Source of the DNA: Paenibacillus riograndensis SBR5
GTDB lineage: Bacteria > Bacillota > Bacilli > Paenibacillales > Paenibacillaceae
NCBI RefSeq assembly: GCF_000981585.1
Contig: NZ_LN831776.1
Coordinates: 2,495,001-2,559,000, forward strand
DNA length: 64,000 bases
Direction of reading: 5' to 3'
A program made the position numbers and the translations under genes. Within the stretch, counting starts at the first letter, position 1. Every line of letters starts with the position of its first letter. Positions 18,617-27,327 of the stretch are shown here, in pieces. The notes under the pieces were generated by a model. The model saw only the letters and a list, made by a program, of their open reading frames with translations, did no database searches and was not told the origin of the DNA.

Positions 18617-19831
18617 ATGAAGGATTCAGCGCATAAACAGGAGGTACTGCTGCTTGCAGTCAACGGGTTATGTTCACTCGCAAGCGTGCTGGCAGGAACC
18701 TTTTTGAACGTTTATTTGTGGAAAAACCAGCAGAATTTTGCCATGATCGGCTGGTTTACGGTGGCTCAGCAAGTGACTGTGGGACTCAGCTTCTGGCTGG
18801 GCGGCAAATGGGTCAAGGAACATAACAAGATGAACGCCCTGCGGCTGGGACTGGCCGTTTCGGGCCTTTTTTATTTGCTCGTACTGTGGCTTGGCAACCG
18901 GGCGGTTCATTACATTTGGCCGCTTGGTTTGGTGTTGGGCATAGCGATCGGTTTGTTCTGGCTAGCGTACAATATTGTTTATTTTGAGATTACGGATGCC
19001 GGAAACCGGGACTTTTTCAATGGCTGGATGGGGCTTTTGGGTTCATTTACCGGCATATTGGGCCCTTGGGTGTCGGGCTGGATCATTTCGGCCCTGCATG
19101 GCGAGCGCGGGTATCGTCTGGTCTTCCTGTTGTCGCTCTCCATTTATGGACTTGCTGTGGTTTTAAGCTTTTTCCTTAAGAAACGCAAAAGTGAAGGGGC
19201 GTACTTATGGATGGAGCCTTGGAGGGAGCTGCACCGCAAAAGCAGTGCCTGGAGGCCGGCAGCGGCAGCCTTGGTGTTTCAGGGGCTAAGAGAGGGTGTG
19301 TTTTCCTTTCTGATCGGTCTTCTTGTGTACATAGCCGCTAAGCAAGAAAGCAAGCTGGGGCAATTTGCACTGATCACTTCAGCGGTTGCACTGGTCAGCT
19401 ACTGGGCTGCGGGCAAATGGTTCACACCGAAACTCCGCTCGGGGGGGATGCTTGTTGGCGGCATTCTGCTGGTTGCAGTCATCACACCGCTTCTTTGGAA
19501 GGTCAGCTACGGCACCTTGCTGATTATGGGCATTGGCACCTCTCTTTTTCTTCCATTATATATGCTGCCGATGACCTCAAGCGTCTTTGACCTCATGGGG
19601 GAGTCGAAGGAAAGTGCGGGCAAACGGGTGGAGCTGGTCGTTCTGCGGGAGCTTTGCCTGATGTGTGGCCGGATGCTGGGCATCTTTGTGTTCATCGCAG
19701 TGCTTTCGGTGAACGATTCGCCGCGTGTCATTACCTGGCTGCTGTTGCTGCTGGGGGCGGCTCCGCTGGGAAGCTGGGCTGCACTGCACCATCTGCTGAA
19801 GCGAAAGGCCGCAGCCTCCCTCCCGCAATGA
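18617..19831 (+). CDS. MFS transporter
   Basis: 404 residues with about 12 hydrophobic helices and the weak MFS loop signature between helices 2 and 3 (GGKWVKEHNKMNALRLG). It resembles the YqgE-like uncharacterised MFS group more than known drug pumps. The substrate cannot be told from sequence. ATG start with AAGGGGGAGCAGC. It lies 32 bp before the sensor kinase gene in the same direction, so the two may be transcribed together, which could link it to that system. Confidence 0.8.
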   Translation: MKDSAHKQEVLLLAVNGLCSLASVLAGTFLNVYLWKNQQNFAMIGWFTVAQQVTVGLSFWLGGKWVKEHNKMNALRLGLAVSGLFYLLVLWLGNRAVHYIWPLGLVLGIAIGLFWLAYNIVYFEITDAGNRDFFNGWMGLLGSFTGILGPWVSGWIISALHGERGYRLVFLLSLSIYGLAVVLSFFLKKRKSEGAYLWMEPWRELHRKSSAWRPAAAALVFQGLREGVFSFLIGLLVYIAAKQESKLGQFALITSAVALVSYWAAGKWFTPKLRSGGMLVGGILLVAVITPLLWKVSYGTLLIMGIGTSLFLPLYMLPMTSSVFDLMGESKESAGKRVELVVLRELCLMCGRMLGIFVFIAVLSVNDSPRVITWLLLLLGAAPLGSWAALHHLLKRKAAASLPQ

Positions 19832-19863
19832 TTTGAAGGATTTGAACAGGGGGGAAAAGCGTA

Positions 19864-21474
19864 TTGGTCAAAACAAAGGATTACGGTCTGAGGACAAAGG
19901 TTACCATCATGGTCTCCGCTGTGGTGATGCTGGTCATGCTGGTGCTCTACATTATTTTCAGAAATCAGATTATTCCCCAGACCAGACATGCCCTGGAGGA
20001 CAAGGCAACGGCCATCGCCCGGACCATTGCCCTAATTCCCCTGGTGTCAGAAGGTCTTAATGAAGGACGGAGCAAAGAGATCCAGGCTTATACCTCCAAA
20101 ATCACCCGCCGCAATGATATTATGTTTGTAGTCGTGATCGACATGCACAGCATCCGCTATTCCCATCCCGATCCATCACGGATCGGGAAGCCTTTTGTCG
20201 GGGGAGGGCAAAAGGCTGCGCTGCACGGTGAAGAAAGCATCTCTGAGGGTGAGGGGTTGCTCGGCAAGTCCCTGCGGGCCTTTGTGCCTGTGTATAATAA
20301 CAGAGGCTCCCAGGTAGGTGTAGTGGTCGTAGGCCTCTCCATGGAAAGGGTTCACCTGCTCATCCGGCAGAATGAATGGACGATCATCGCGATTCTGCTG
20401 TCCGGTGCCGTGCTTGGAGCGGCCGGAGCGATGGTCCTGGCCCGGAAAATCAAGCAGATGATGTTCGGCATGGAGCCAGCGGACATCTCCAAGCTGCTGC
20501 AGGAACGCAGTGCTATGCTGCAATCCACACGCGAGGGGATTATTGCGGTCGATCATGCCGCCCGGATCAGCATGATCAACAGGGAAGCGGAGCGGCTGCT
20601 GGGCACCGCCGGGATTACAGGCAATGGGATGACCCGGCATATCGCCGATTATTGGCCGGAGCTGCGCCTGGAGCAGGTGCTGTCCAGCGGCGAGTCCAGG
20701 CAGGACCAGGAGCTGGAGCTGAACGGAATCACTTTGCTCGTGAGCAGTGTGCCAATCCAGGTGAATGGCCGGATTGCGGGAGCCATCGCTACCTTTCGGG
20801 ACAAGACAGAGCTTGCTGTACTGGCGGAACGGCTGTCCGGCATATCCGTCTATGCGGATGCCTTGCGGGCAGGGGCACATGAATATATGAATAAGCTGCA
20901 TGTAATTATGGGCATGACGCATATGGGCCTTTTCGATGAGCTGCAGGAGTACATCTCGGGAACCGTGAGCAACTATCAGAATGAGATCGGTTCGATCACC
21001 AGGCAGATCAAGGACCCGGTCATGGCCGGCTTTCTGCTCGGGAAGCTTAGCCGGGCCCGTGAAGCAGGAATTGAACTGCAGCTTGCTGAGGACAGCTACC
21101 TCCCGGAATCCGCCGATCCTCAGGTGATTCATCAGCTGATTACCATCGTCGGCAATCTGCTCGACAACGCTATGGAGGTGCTGGAGGGGCAGCACATGAA
21201 GGAAATCGAGCTCTCTTTTCAATATGAACGGGGACGTCTGATCTGCACTGTGCGGGACAATGGTCCGGGAATCCCTGAGCCTTTGCGGGAGCAGATATTT
21301 GTCCAGGGATTTTCCACCAAGGGAGAGCAGCGGGGGATGGGCCTTTACCTGGTTCGTAAAAGTGTGGAAAAGCTGCAGGGCCAGCTTAAGATGATACCCG
21401 GCCGGGAGCCGGGAACGATATTTATGGCCGACGTGCCATATGCAGTAAAGGGTGATGAGACCAATGACCATTAA
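19864..21474 (+). CDS. Sensor histidine kinase, CitA/DcuS (C4-dicarboxylate/citrate) family
   Basis: 536 residues from a TTG start (GGGGGGAAAAGCG upstream). Layout: membrane helix (about 12-32), extracytoplasmic PDC/Cache domain (about 35-170, with DIMFVVVIDMHSIRYSHPDPSRIGK typical of CitA/DcuS), second membrane helix (about 175-195), cytoplasmic PAS (about 215-310), then a DHp segment with phospho-accepting His339 in AHEYMNKLHVIMGM. HATPase domain motifs are NLLDNAME, DNGPGIPE and GMGLYLV. The family senses citrate, malate or fumarate. It overlaps its response regulator gene. The next gene downstream is a fumarate-reductase-like flavoprotein, a plausible target. Confidence 0.9.
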   Translation: MVKTKDYGLRTKVTIMVSAVVMLVMLVLYIIFRNQIIPQTRHALEDKATAIARTIALIPLVSEGLNEGRSKEIQAYTSKITRRNDIMFVVVIDMHSIRYSHPDPSRIGKPFVGGGQKAALHGEESISEGEGLLGKSLRAFVPVYNNRGSQVGVVVVGLSMERVHLLIRQNEWTIIAILLSGAVLGAAGAMVLARKIKQMMFGMEPADISKLLQERSAMLQSTREGIIAVDHAARISMINREAERLLGTAGITGNGMTRHIADYWPELRLEQVLSSGESRQDQELELNGITLLVSSVPIQVNGRIAGAIATFRDKTELAVLAERLSGISVYADALRAGAHEYMNKLHVIMGMTHMGLFDELQEYISGTVSNYQNEIGSITRQIKDPVMAGFLLGKLSRAREAGIELQLAEDSYLPESADPQVIHQLITIVGNLLDNAMEVLEGQHMKEIELSFQYERGRLICTVRDNGPGIPEPLREQIFVQGFSTKGEQRGMGLYLVRKSVEKLQGQLKMIPGREPGTIFMADVPYAVKGDETNDH

Positions 21475-22180
21475 GGTATTGATCGTTGAAGATGACCCGA
21501 TGGTGGCGAAGTTCAATCGGCACTATGTGGAGCAGGTTCAGGGCTTCGAGTTCGCCGGCTGGGCCGCTTCGGTCGATGAAGCCAGGAAGCTGCTTGCCGG
21601 ACTGAAGGTTGATCTCATTCTGCTGGATATCTATATGCCGCGTACCAGCGGGCTGCAGCTGCTGTCCTCTCTGCGGGAGCAGGGCAGCGTGGTTGACATT
21701 ATCGTCATTTCTGCAGCCAGCGACAATGCCAGTATCCGCAAGGCCCTGCAGCTGGGGGCCGTCGATTATTTGATCAAACCGTTCGAGTTCGCCCGCTTTC
21801 AGGCGGCATTGTCCGCCTACCAGGAGGATTACATGCTGATGAAGCACAGGGAGCATCTCAGCCAGGAGCAGTTGGACAAGCTGCTGCGCCATTCCACAGG
21901 AACGGAGGAGGACAAAAGCGGCGCGCTGCCCAAGGGGCTTACCGAAGGAACGCTGGAAAGCATATGGAGCACCATCCAGAAGCTGGAGAGTCCGGTATTT
22001 TCCACCGAGGAGATCACGGCAGAGGCTCCGATTTCACGGATCTCCGTACGCAAATACCTGACTTTTCTCACAGAGGCGGGTGTGCTGGAAATGGAGATCA
22101 GCTACGGTGCGGTAGGCAGACCGGTATATATGTATACCGTGACCGCTTCAGGACATGAAATTATAGCTGCATATATTTAA
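21464..22180 (+). CDS. Response regulator, CitB/DcuR family
   Basis: 238 residues from ATG 21464 (ATG 21455 is possible). Receiver domain: acidic pair EDD, phospho-acceptor Asp55 in LLDIYMP, and Lys in LIKPFEF. The C-terminal part (TLESIWSTIQKL...ISVRKYLTFLTEAGVLEME...GRPVYMYTV) is the winged-helix DNA-binding domain typical of CitB/DcuR/MalR. It overlaps the kinase gene by 11 bp and shares its transcript, which ends at the terminator at 22196. It probably activates C4-dicarboxylate or citrate genes when phosphorylated; no transporter of that type is adjacent. Confidence 0.9.
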   Translation: MTIKVLIVEDDPMVAKFNRHYVEQVQGFEFAGWAASVDEARKLLAGLKVDLILLDIYMPRTSGLQLLSSLREQGSVVDIIVISAASDNASIRKALQLGAVDYLIKPFEFARFQAALSAYQEDYMLMKHREHLSQEQLDKLLRHSTGTEEDKSGALPKGLTEGTLESIWSTIQKLESPVFSTEEITAEAPISRISVRKYLTFLTEAGVLEMEISYGAVGRPVYMYTVTASGHEIIAAYI

Positions 22181-22195
22181 GCGGCCGGCCGCGAA

Positions 22196-22219
22196 AGAGG
22201 ACCTTTGGGTCCTTTTTTT
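22196..22219 (+). terminator. Intrinsic terminator after the response regulator gene
   Basis: AGGACC-TTTG-GGTCCT stem-loop followed by seven T residues. Confidence 0.9.
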
Positions 22220-22890
22220 AAAATATAAGAATTTCTATGCTTCACGCTATAAATTATCCTTCTATTTCTCGCTGAAACGGGTACCGTCTTAATAAGGACG
22301 GCGTAGCCGTTTCTACTTGTGAAATTGGTTTGGCTGAACCATGAGATATTTGAATCCAAATTTGAAGGTATTTTCAAAACAGATTATGAAAAGGCACATT
22401 CTGCTTCTGAAAAATCCGGTAGAGTTTGGAAACTTTGAATCGTAGCGGAATGTAAGCCCCGATTGATAAATAACGCTAAAGTGTTACCTAAAACAGGTCG
22501 ATTATGGTCAGATACCGCCATGATTGACCTGTTTTTGTTACCTTCGTTTTCTTACAGTTTTTTCACGTCTAACGCAACTTTGCGAATAGAGATGGATACA
22601 GAGTCGGGAACATCGCAACAAATTCGCAGGATATCCCGACAACTATATTGTCAGGACTAAATGGAACATCTAACAATGGGAAGGTCATAAAAACTAACCA
22701 CCCAGCCTCTAATTAAGCACGAAATTCGTTAATAATCGGGAGGAGGGCTTCATGAAAGGAATGATTGCGTTCCCCCCCAACCCCGCTTACTTTAATTACT
22801 AAACTATTTTTTTAATTACGTAAGCTTCCAAGAACCGCACCTTTGCCGCTATGATTATTGTGAAAATATGCACAAGGGGGCAATAACACC
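22220..22890. other. Long intergenic region before the flavoprotein gene
   Basis: About 670 bp, AT-richer than its surroundings. The one forward frame (22463-22660) has no ribosome site and reads through a terminator, so I do not call it. It contains an AAGGACGGCGTAGCCGTT hairpin (22296-22313), related to one near 52817, and an orphan terminator at 22490. It should also hold the flavoprotein promoter and any response-regulator sites. Confidence 0.5.
22490..22546 (+). terminator. Orphan terminator or attenuator hairpin
   Basis: AAAACAGGTC (22490-22499) pairs with GACCTGTTTTT (22536-22546) and the stem extends inward (ATTATGG/CCATGAT). No gene precedes it within 300 bp, so it may mark a lost gene, a small RNA or an attenuated leader. 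Confidence 0.6.
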
Positions 22891-24423
22891 ATGAAAAAGA
22901 AAACAGGCGCTGCTCTTATTCTCATTCTCTCGGTCATGCTCGTTATCGCAGGATGCGGCAGCAATGGCAACAGCAACAGTGCCGGGAACAAGAGTAAGGA
23001 CAATGAGGCCAAAAAAGAAACGACTGAAGCAGTATCGGGGGCATCTGAAGCAAGCTATACACCGTACGATCAATTAAAAGATAAATATGATATCATCATC
23101 GTCGGTGCGGGTGGTGCCGGCATGTCGGCAGCGCTTGAGGCCAAAGCGAAAGGCATGAATCCGGTTATTTTGGAGAAAATGCCGGTAGCGGGCGGAAATA
23201 CAACCAAATCCTCTTCGGGGATGAACGCTTCGCAGACGAAGTTCCAAAAAGAGCAAGGCATTGAAGACAGCAATGATTTATTTTATGAAGAGACGCTAAA
23301 AGGCGGCCACGATACCAACGATAAAGAGCTGCTCCGTTTCTTCGTGGACAATTCTGCGGGTGCCATCGACTGGCTGGATTCCATCGGAATCCGCTTGAAC
23401 AATATCACTATTACCGGCGGGATGAAGGAAAAACGCACACACCGTCCTGAAGACGGCTCTGCGGTAGGGCAGTATCTGGTCAAGGGATTGGTGAAAAACG
23501 TACAAGAGCAAGGTATCCCGCTATTTGTGAATGCGGATGTTAAGGAAATTACAGAAAAAGACGGTAAGGTTACTGGTGTCAAAGTCCTGTTCAACCAGGC
23601 AGACGAAAAAACAATAACAGGTTCTGCTGTCATTGTCACCACCGGAGGTTTCGGAGCCAATAAAGAAATGATTGCCGAGGTTAGACCTGATCTGGAAGGG
23701 CTCGTAACCACCAACCAAGTTGGCAGCACCGGCGACGGCATCAAAATGATTGAGAAGCTCGGCGGCACCACAGTCGATATGGATCAAATCCAGGTTCACC
23801 CGACCGTGCAGCAGGAGAAATCCTATCTGATCGGGGAGGCTGTTCGCGGTGAAGGCGCAATCCTCGTATCAAGTGAAGGCAAACGGTTCACCAACGAAAT
23901 GGATACCCGTGATCATGTCACTGCAGCCATTAATAAGCTTCCTGAAAAAGCAGCGATTCTTGTCTTTGATTCCGGCGTTAAATCCCGTGTCAAAGCGATT
24001 GAACAATATGAGAAAATGGGATTTGTTCTGACCTCAGACTCAATCGAAGGCCTGGCCAAAGAAATGAATGTTCCGGCAGATGAGCTGCAAAAGACAATGG
24101 ATACCTGGAACAGCGCAGTGAAGAATAAGAAGGATGCCGAATTTGGCAGAACTACAGGAATGGATAACGACTTGTCCGGCGCGCCATTCTACGCGATCAA
24201 AATCGGTCCCGGGATTCATTACACCATGGGCGGTGTAAAAATCAACACAAACACCGAAGTACTTAATAAAGAAGGTCAACCGATCACAGGTCTGTTCGCG
24301 GCTGGTGAAGTAGTAGGCGGGCTGCACGGCCAAAACCGGATCGGCGGCAACTCGGTTGCGGAAATTATTATCTTCGGGCGTCAAGCAGGGATTAAATCGG
24401 CTGAATTTGTAAAAGCACAATAA
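22891..24423 (+). CDS. Fumarate-reductase-like flavoprotein, extracytoplasmic lipoprotein
   Basis: 510 residues. The signal peptide ends at LVIAGCGSN (lipid Cys22), followed by a low-complexity linker rich in Ser, Asn and Lys. The FAD-binding start is IIIVGAGGAGMSAALEA. Conserved active-site stretches of the flavocytochrome c / urocanate reductase family are present: VRGEGAILVSSEGKRFTNEMD, GIHYTMGGVKI and GQNRIGGNSVAE. Neither a heme domain nor an FMN_bind domain is fused, so its electron donor is unknown. It probably reduces fumarate or a related enoate outside the membrane. Lower GC than its neighbours. ATG start with AAGGGGGCAATAACACC. It lies downstream of a CitA/DcuS-type system and has its own terminator. 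Confidence 0.88.
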   Translation: MKKKTGAALILILSVMLVIAGCGSNGNSNSAGNKSKDNEAKKETTEAVSGASEASYTPYDQLKDKYDIIIVGAGGAGMSAALEAKAKGMNPVILEKMPVAGGNTTKSSSGMNASQTKFQKEQGIEDSNDLFYEETLKGGHDTNDKELLRFFVDNSAGAIDWLDSIGIRLNNITITGGMKEKRTHRPEDGSAVGQYLVKGLVKNVQEQGIPLFVNADVKEITEKDGKVTGVKVLFNQADEKTITGSAVIVTTGGFGANKEMIAEVRPDLEGLVTTNQVGSTGDGIKMIEKLGGTTVDMDQIQVHPTVQQEKSYLIGEAVRGEGAILVSSEGKRFTNEMDTRDHVTAAINKLPEKAAILVFDSGVKSRVKAIEQYEKMGFVLTSDSIEGLAKEMNVPADELQKTMDTWNSAVKNKKDAEFGRTTGMDNDLSGAPFYAIKIGPGIHYTMGGVKINTNTEVLNKEGQPITGLFAAGEVVGGLHGQNRIGGNSVAEIIIFGRQAGIKSAEFVKAQ

Positions 24424-24444
24424 ATCATCCAAACCATTAATAGG

Positions 24445-24496
24445 GAAGGGTTGTCTCGCAGTAGATTGTTTCTACTGGTGAGACAGCCCTTTTTTA
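24445..24496 (+). terminator. Intrinsic terminator after the flavoprotein gene
   Basis: AAGGGTTGTCTC...GAGACAGCCCTTTTTT with inner GTAGA/TCTAC pairing. Confidence 0.9.
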
Positions 24497-24554
24497 TTGA
24501 GCATGAACATATTCTAAGCAATATCTTCTAAAAAACAGCTTCGAATCGTCCGGG

Positions 24555-25796
24555 TTATGCCTGAACAGCCGGAGAAGAAGGAGAAGGTCTGGACGTCCGG
24601 GTCAGTGAAAATAGCTCAAGCTCCGGCCGGGAAATGCCCGCCAGGGTATCGGCCAGGAGTTCTGCTGCGAGCATGCTGTAGACGGTTCCGTTGCCGCCAT
24701 AGCCTTCGATGAAATAACAGTGGGGATATTCCGGATGGGGGCCGATAAAAGGCAGGCCGTCATGGGAGGTCCCGAATACACCGCCCCAGGCGAACTCTGC
24801 AGCTGCCCCCTTAATCTCGGGGAAGAGGGCTTCAAGCTCTTCAAGCAGCCGCCGGCTCCGGGACCGGACTCTGGCCTCGCGTTGTCCAGGATCAGGTAGC
24901 TGCTCATCCTTGCCCCCGGCAATGATCCGCCCGTCATTCGTTGTGCGGAAATACAAATAAGGCCGGGCCGTTTCCCAGATCAGGCTTTGTTCATGCCAGC
25001 GGGGGAGGTTCTTCAATGGCCGGGTCATAATGGCGTAGGTATAGTTCAGCTCGGCTCCCCGGTCCTTTTTCATCTCCTGAGTTTCATAGCCCAAGGCAAA
25101 AATAACATGGTTGGCAAAGATGCGGCCGCTCTCTGTGTAACAGGTTACTCCATCCGTTCCAAAATCAAAATGACGGGCCTTTGTGTGTTCATATACACGG
25201 ACACCGCTTGCGTGTGCTTTATGAATGAGACTGTGCAGCATCCGGAACGGGTTCGTTTCCGCATCCCCCCGGGAGTAGATGGCTGCCGGTTTGGCGAAGG
25301 AGTAATGGGCCCTGATTTTGTCCTCCTCCCAGAATTCTGTGTCGAAACCATGCGCGGCCAGATGTTCATGCTCCAGCTTCAGTGCGGTAACATCCTCCGG
25401 AGAGCTCGCATACAGCAGGCTGCTTCTGGGAATAATGTGCGGATCAATATCCAGTGCGCCCGGCAGCTTCAGGATATCCTCCATCGCCTTGCGGCATAGC
25501 TTGTAGAATAATAGGCCATTGTCTGCTCCAAAAGTATTCATGCAGGAGGTAAGGGATTTGTCGCTGGTAACTTGGAGCAACCCGGTGTTGGCACATGTGC
25601 TGCCTTTTCCCACTGCATATTTATCAATCAATACGGTACTGGCTCCGCTTGAGGACAAGCGGTAAGATGCCATCGCCCCTCCCATACCTCCGCCTACAAT
25701 CAGGCAATCGCATGTGATATCTCCATCCAGCACAGGATATACAGGAAAATGAGGAAGGGTTCTCTCCCAGGGCACCCGCCCGCTGATTAATTTCAT
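24555..25796 (-). CDS. FAD-dependent oxidoreductase, DAO/DadA family
   Basis: 413 residues. The start is the ATG at 25796 (MKLISGRVPWERT), preceded by AGGGGAGATCAACAG; the 21 extra upstream codons lack a ribosome site. A Rossmann FAD motif (CDCLIVGGGMGGAMASYRL...STVLIDK) follows a short N-terminal segment. The C-terminal FAD contact FIEGYGGNGTVYSMLAAELLAD and WGGVFGTSHDGLPFIGP are typical of the DAO fold that oxidises amines or amino acids. There is no membrane segment and no partner subunit nearby. Substrate unknown. Divergent from the coat genes. Confidence 0.88.
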   Translation of the reverse strand: MKLISGRVPWERTLPHFPVYPVLDGDITCDCLIVGGGMGGAMASYRLSSSGASTVLIDKYAVGKGSTCANTGLLQVTSDKSLTSCMNTFGADNGLLFYKLCRKAMEDILKLPGALDIDPHIIPRSSLLYASSPEDVTALKLEHEHLAAHGFDTEFWEEDKIRAHYSFAKPAAIYSRGDAETNPFRMLHSLIHKAHASGVRVYEHTKARHFDFGTDGVTCYTESGRIFANHVIFALGYETQEMKKDRGAELNYTYAIMTRPLKNLPRWHEQSLIWETARPYLYFRTTNDGRIIAGGKDEQLPDPGQREARVRSRSRRLLEELEALFPEIKGAAAEFAWGGVFGTSHDGLPFIGPHPEYPHCYFIEGYGGNGTVYSMLAAELLADTLAGISRPELELFSLTRTSRPSPSSPAVQA

Positions 25797-25970
25797 CTGT
25801 TGATCTCCCCTTAAATGAGATTCGGATAAGGTAGTATTGGTCGCTGTACTGACTCTCATACATCGCTGCCTGCTTCCATAGGCAGGGAGTTGTGCAGTTT
25901 AACACATATTTAGCCTTCATGCGCGCATACTAAAGCTGCTTGAACCATTTTGAAGGAGGGAACAGTGAAT

Positions 25971-26207
25971 ATGCAATCTACGCAAATGCAGCCGCTCAGC
26001 GGAAAAGAACTGGAATATATTGCCGACTCCATCTCCAATGAGGATCTGCTGATCAAGCAGTTGGCGGCTACCGCCGGCAGCACGCAGAACTCGACAGTTA
26101 ACCAGATTTGCAATCAGCAGATCCAGAGCCATACCCACCATTTGGGAGTGCTCGTTCAGCTTTTGCAGCAGCACCAGCAATATGCACCCACACAACCCCA
26201 GCAGTAA
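25971..26207 (+). CDS. Small spore-coat-associated protein
   Basis: 78 residues (a GTG two codons earlier is also possible), preceded by AAGGAGGG. Gln-rich, with NEDLLIKQLAATAGSTQNSTVNQICNQQI followed by a C-terminal Gln/Pro tail. This resembles the short helical partner often found next to CotF-like coat proteins. It lies 49 bp before the CotF-like gene and is probably co-transcribed with it. Expected only in sporulating cells; no sigma-factor sites were identified with confidence. Confidence 0.65.
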   Translation: MQSTQMQPLSGKELEYIADSISNEDLLIKQLAATAGSTQNSTVNQICNQQIQSHTHHLGVLVQLLQQHQQYAPTQPQQ

Positions 26208-26256
26208 GTGATTTTTCAGCATGCTGAATCTAATTCATATTCAAGGAGGTTATTAA

Positions 26257-26640
26257 GTGTACACACAAAATGGACAATTTATGGCGGATGAAGATCTGTT
26301 GACTATGATTTTGGATGACCTGAAACGGACAGTACGCGAATATACGACAGCGGCGACAGAATCAAACTGTCAAACTGTGCGCCGGGCTTTCACTGACCTG
26401 ACTCTGGATACACTGCGGATTCAGGGGGATCTGTACAACCAGATGTCGCAGATGGGATTCTATAAGGCACCGGACAAAGCCCTCCGGCAAGCCGTCGATA
26501 AACAGATCCAAAGTGCACAGCAGATCCAGCAGAAAAGCCAGCAGTTTGTGCAGCAGAAAATGAATGGCACCGGCGATTACAGACAGGCTCCGAATGTGCC
26601 GCAGCATCAGCCTAACGTGCACAGTTCCTATTATATGTAA
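26257..26640 (+). CDS. Spore coat protein, CotF-like
   Basis: 127 residues from GTG 26257, seven bases after AAGGAGG. The core (DEDLLTMILDDLKRTVREYTTAATESNCQTVRRAFTDLTLDTLRIQGDLYNQMSQMGFY) is the helical Coat F domain found in coat and ferritin-like proteins of endospore formers. The tail is Gln/Pro/Tyr-rich, as usual for coat proteins. A terminator follows at 26727. Confidence 0.88.
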   Translation: MYTQNGQFMADEDLLTMILDDLKRTVREYTTAATESNCQTVRRAFTDLTLDTLRIQGDLYNQMSQMGFYKAPDKALRQAVDKQIQSAQQIQQKSQQFVQQKMNGTGDYRQAPNVPQHQPNVHSSYYM

Positions 26641-26726
26641 CCCGGCTGCCTTCCGTCCGACGCAGCAGAGCTAATCGCTCACGGATTCCTGACGGAAGCG
26701 GCTGCTTCAGTACAATGCAATCCGTT

Positions 26727-26752
26727 AACCCCGCTCCTGCGGGGTTATTTTG
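26727..26752 (+). terminator. Intrinsic terminator after the coat genes
   Basis: AACCCCGC-TCCT-GCGGGGTT stem-loop followed by ATTTTGTTT. Confidence 0.85.
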
Positions 26753-26813
26753 TTTGCAGTGATGCCATTTTCATGTCATATTAGTATTAAACTCTTTTCG
26801 CAGGAGGGAAGGC

Positions 26814-27314
26814 ATGAAGGAAATGAATGAATTAAAGAGGAAAGTGCTGGAACTGCTCAAGGAGGACGCGCGCAGCTCTACAGCGCTGATGGCGACATTG
26901 CTTGGAGCGGAAGAAGAAGATGTCAAGCAGGCCATTGAAGAAATGGAAAGAGACCACGTAATCGTAAAATATGCGACAGTCGTGAATTGGGATAAGGTCA
27001 GCGATGAACGGGTAACCGCACTGATCGAGGTACAGATTACACCGGAGCGGGGCCGCGGCTTTGAGGGGATTGCCGAACGGATCTATTTATATCCGCAGGT
27101 GAAATCGGTCTATCTGATGTCAGGCGCCTATGACCTCTTGGTTGAAGTCGAAGGCCGGAATCTGCGGGAGGTAGCCAACTTTGTCTCCGAGAAGCTGTCG
27201 CCGATTGACGCAGTGCTCTCTACCAAAACCAATTTTACGCTTAAAAAATACAAACAGGATGGTATCATCTTTGAAGAGCATGAGGAAGACAACCGTCTCA
27301 TGATATCTCCGTAA
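26814..27314 (+). CDS. alaR: Lrp/AsnC-family transcription regulator (AlaR-like)
   Basis: 166 residues. An N-terminal winged helix (KRKVLELLKEDARSSTALMATLLGAEEEDVKQAIEEMERDHVIVKYATVVN) is joined to a RAM ligand-binding domain (ALIEVQITPERGRGFEGIAERIYLYPQVKSVYLMSGAYDLLVEVEG). It is 13 bp upstream of an aminotransferase gene, the same pairing as alaR-alaT (yugG-yugH) of Bacillus subtilis, so it probably controls that gene in response to an amino acid. Start has AGGAGGGAAGGC-ATG. The symbol rests on this pairing. Confidence 0.85.
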   Translation: MKEMNELKRKVLELLKEDARSSTALMATLLGAEEEDVKQAIEEMERDHVIVKYATVVNWDKVSDERVTALIEVQITPERGRGFEGIAERIYLYPQVKSVYLMSGAYDLLVEVEGRNLREVANFVSEKLSPIDAVLSTKTNFTLKKYKQDGIIFEEHEEDNRLMISP

Positions 27315-27327
27315 AGGAAGTAATCAT

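Noticed and set aside
22463..22660. 65-codon frame before the flavoprotein gene
   Set aside because: No ribosome site; it runs through the terminator hairpin at 22490-22546 and has no resemblance to known proteins.
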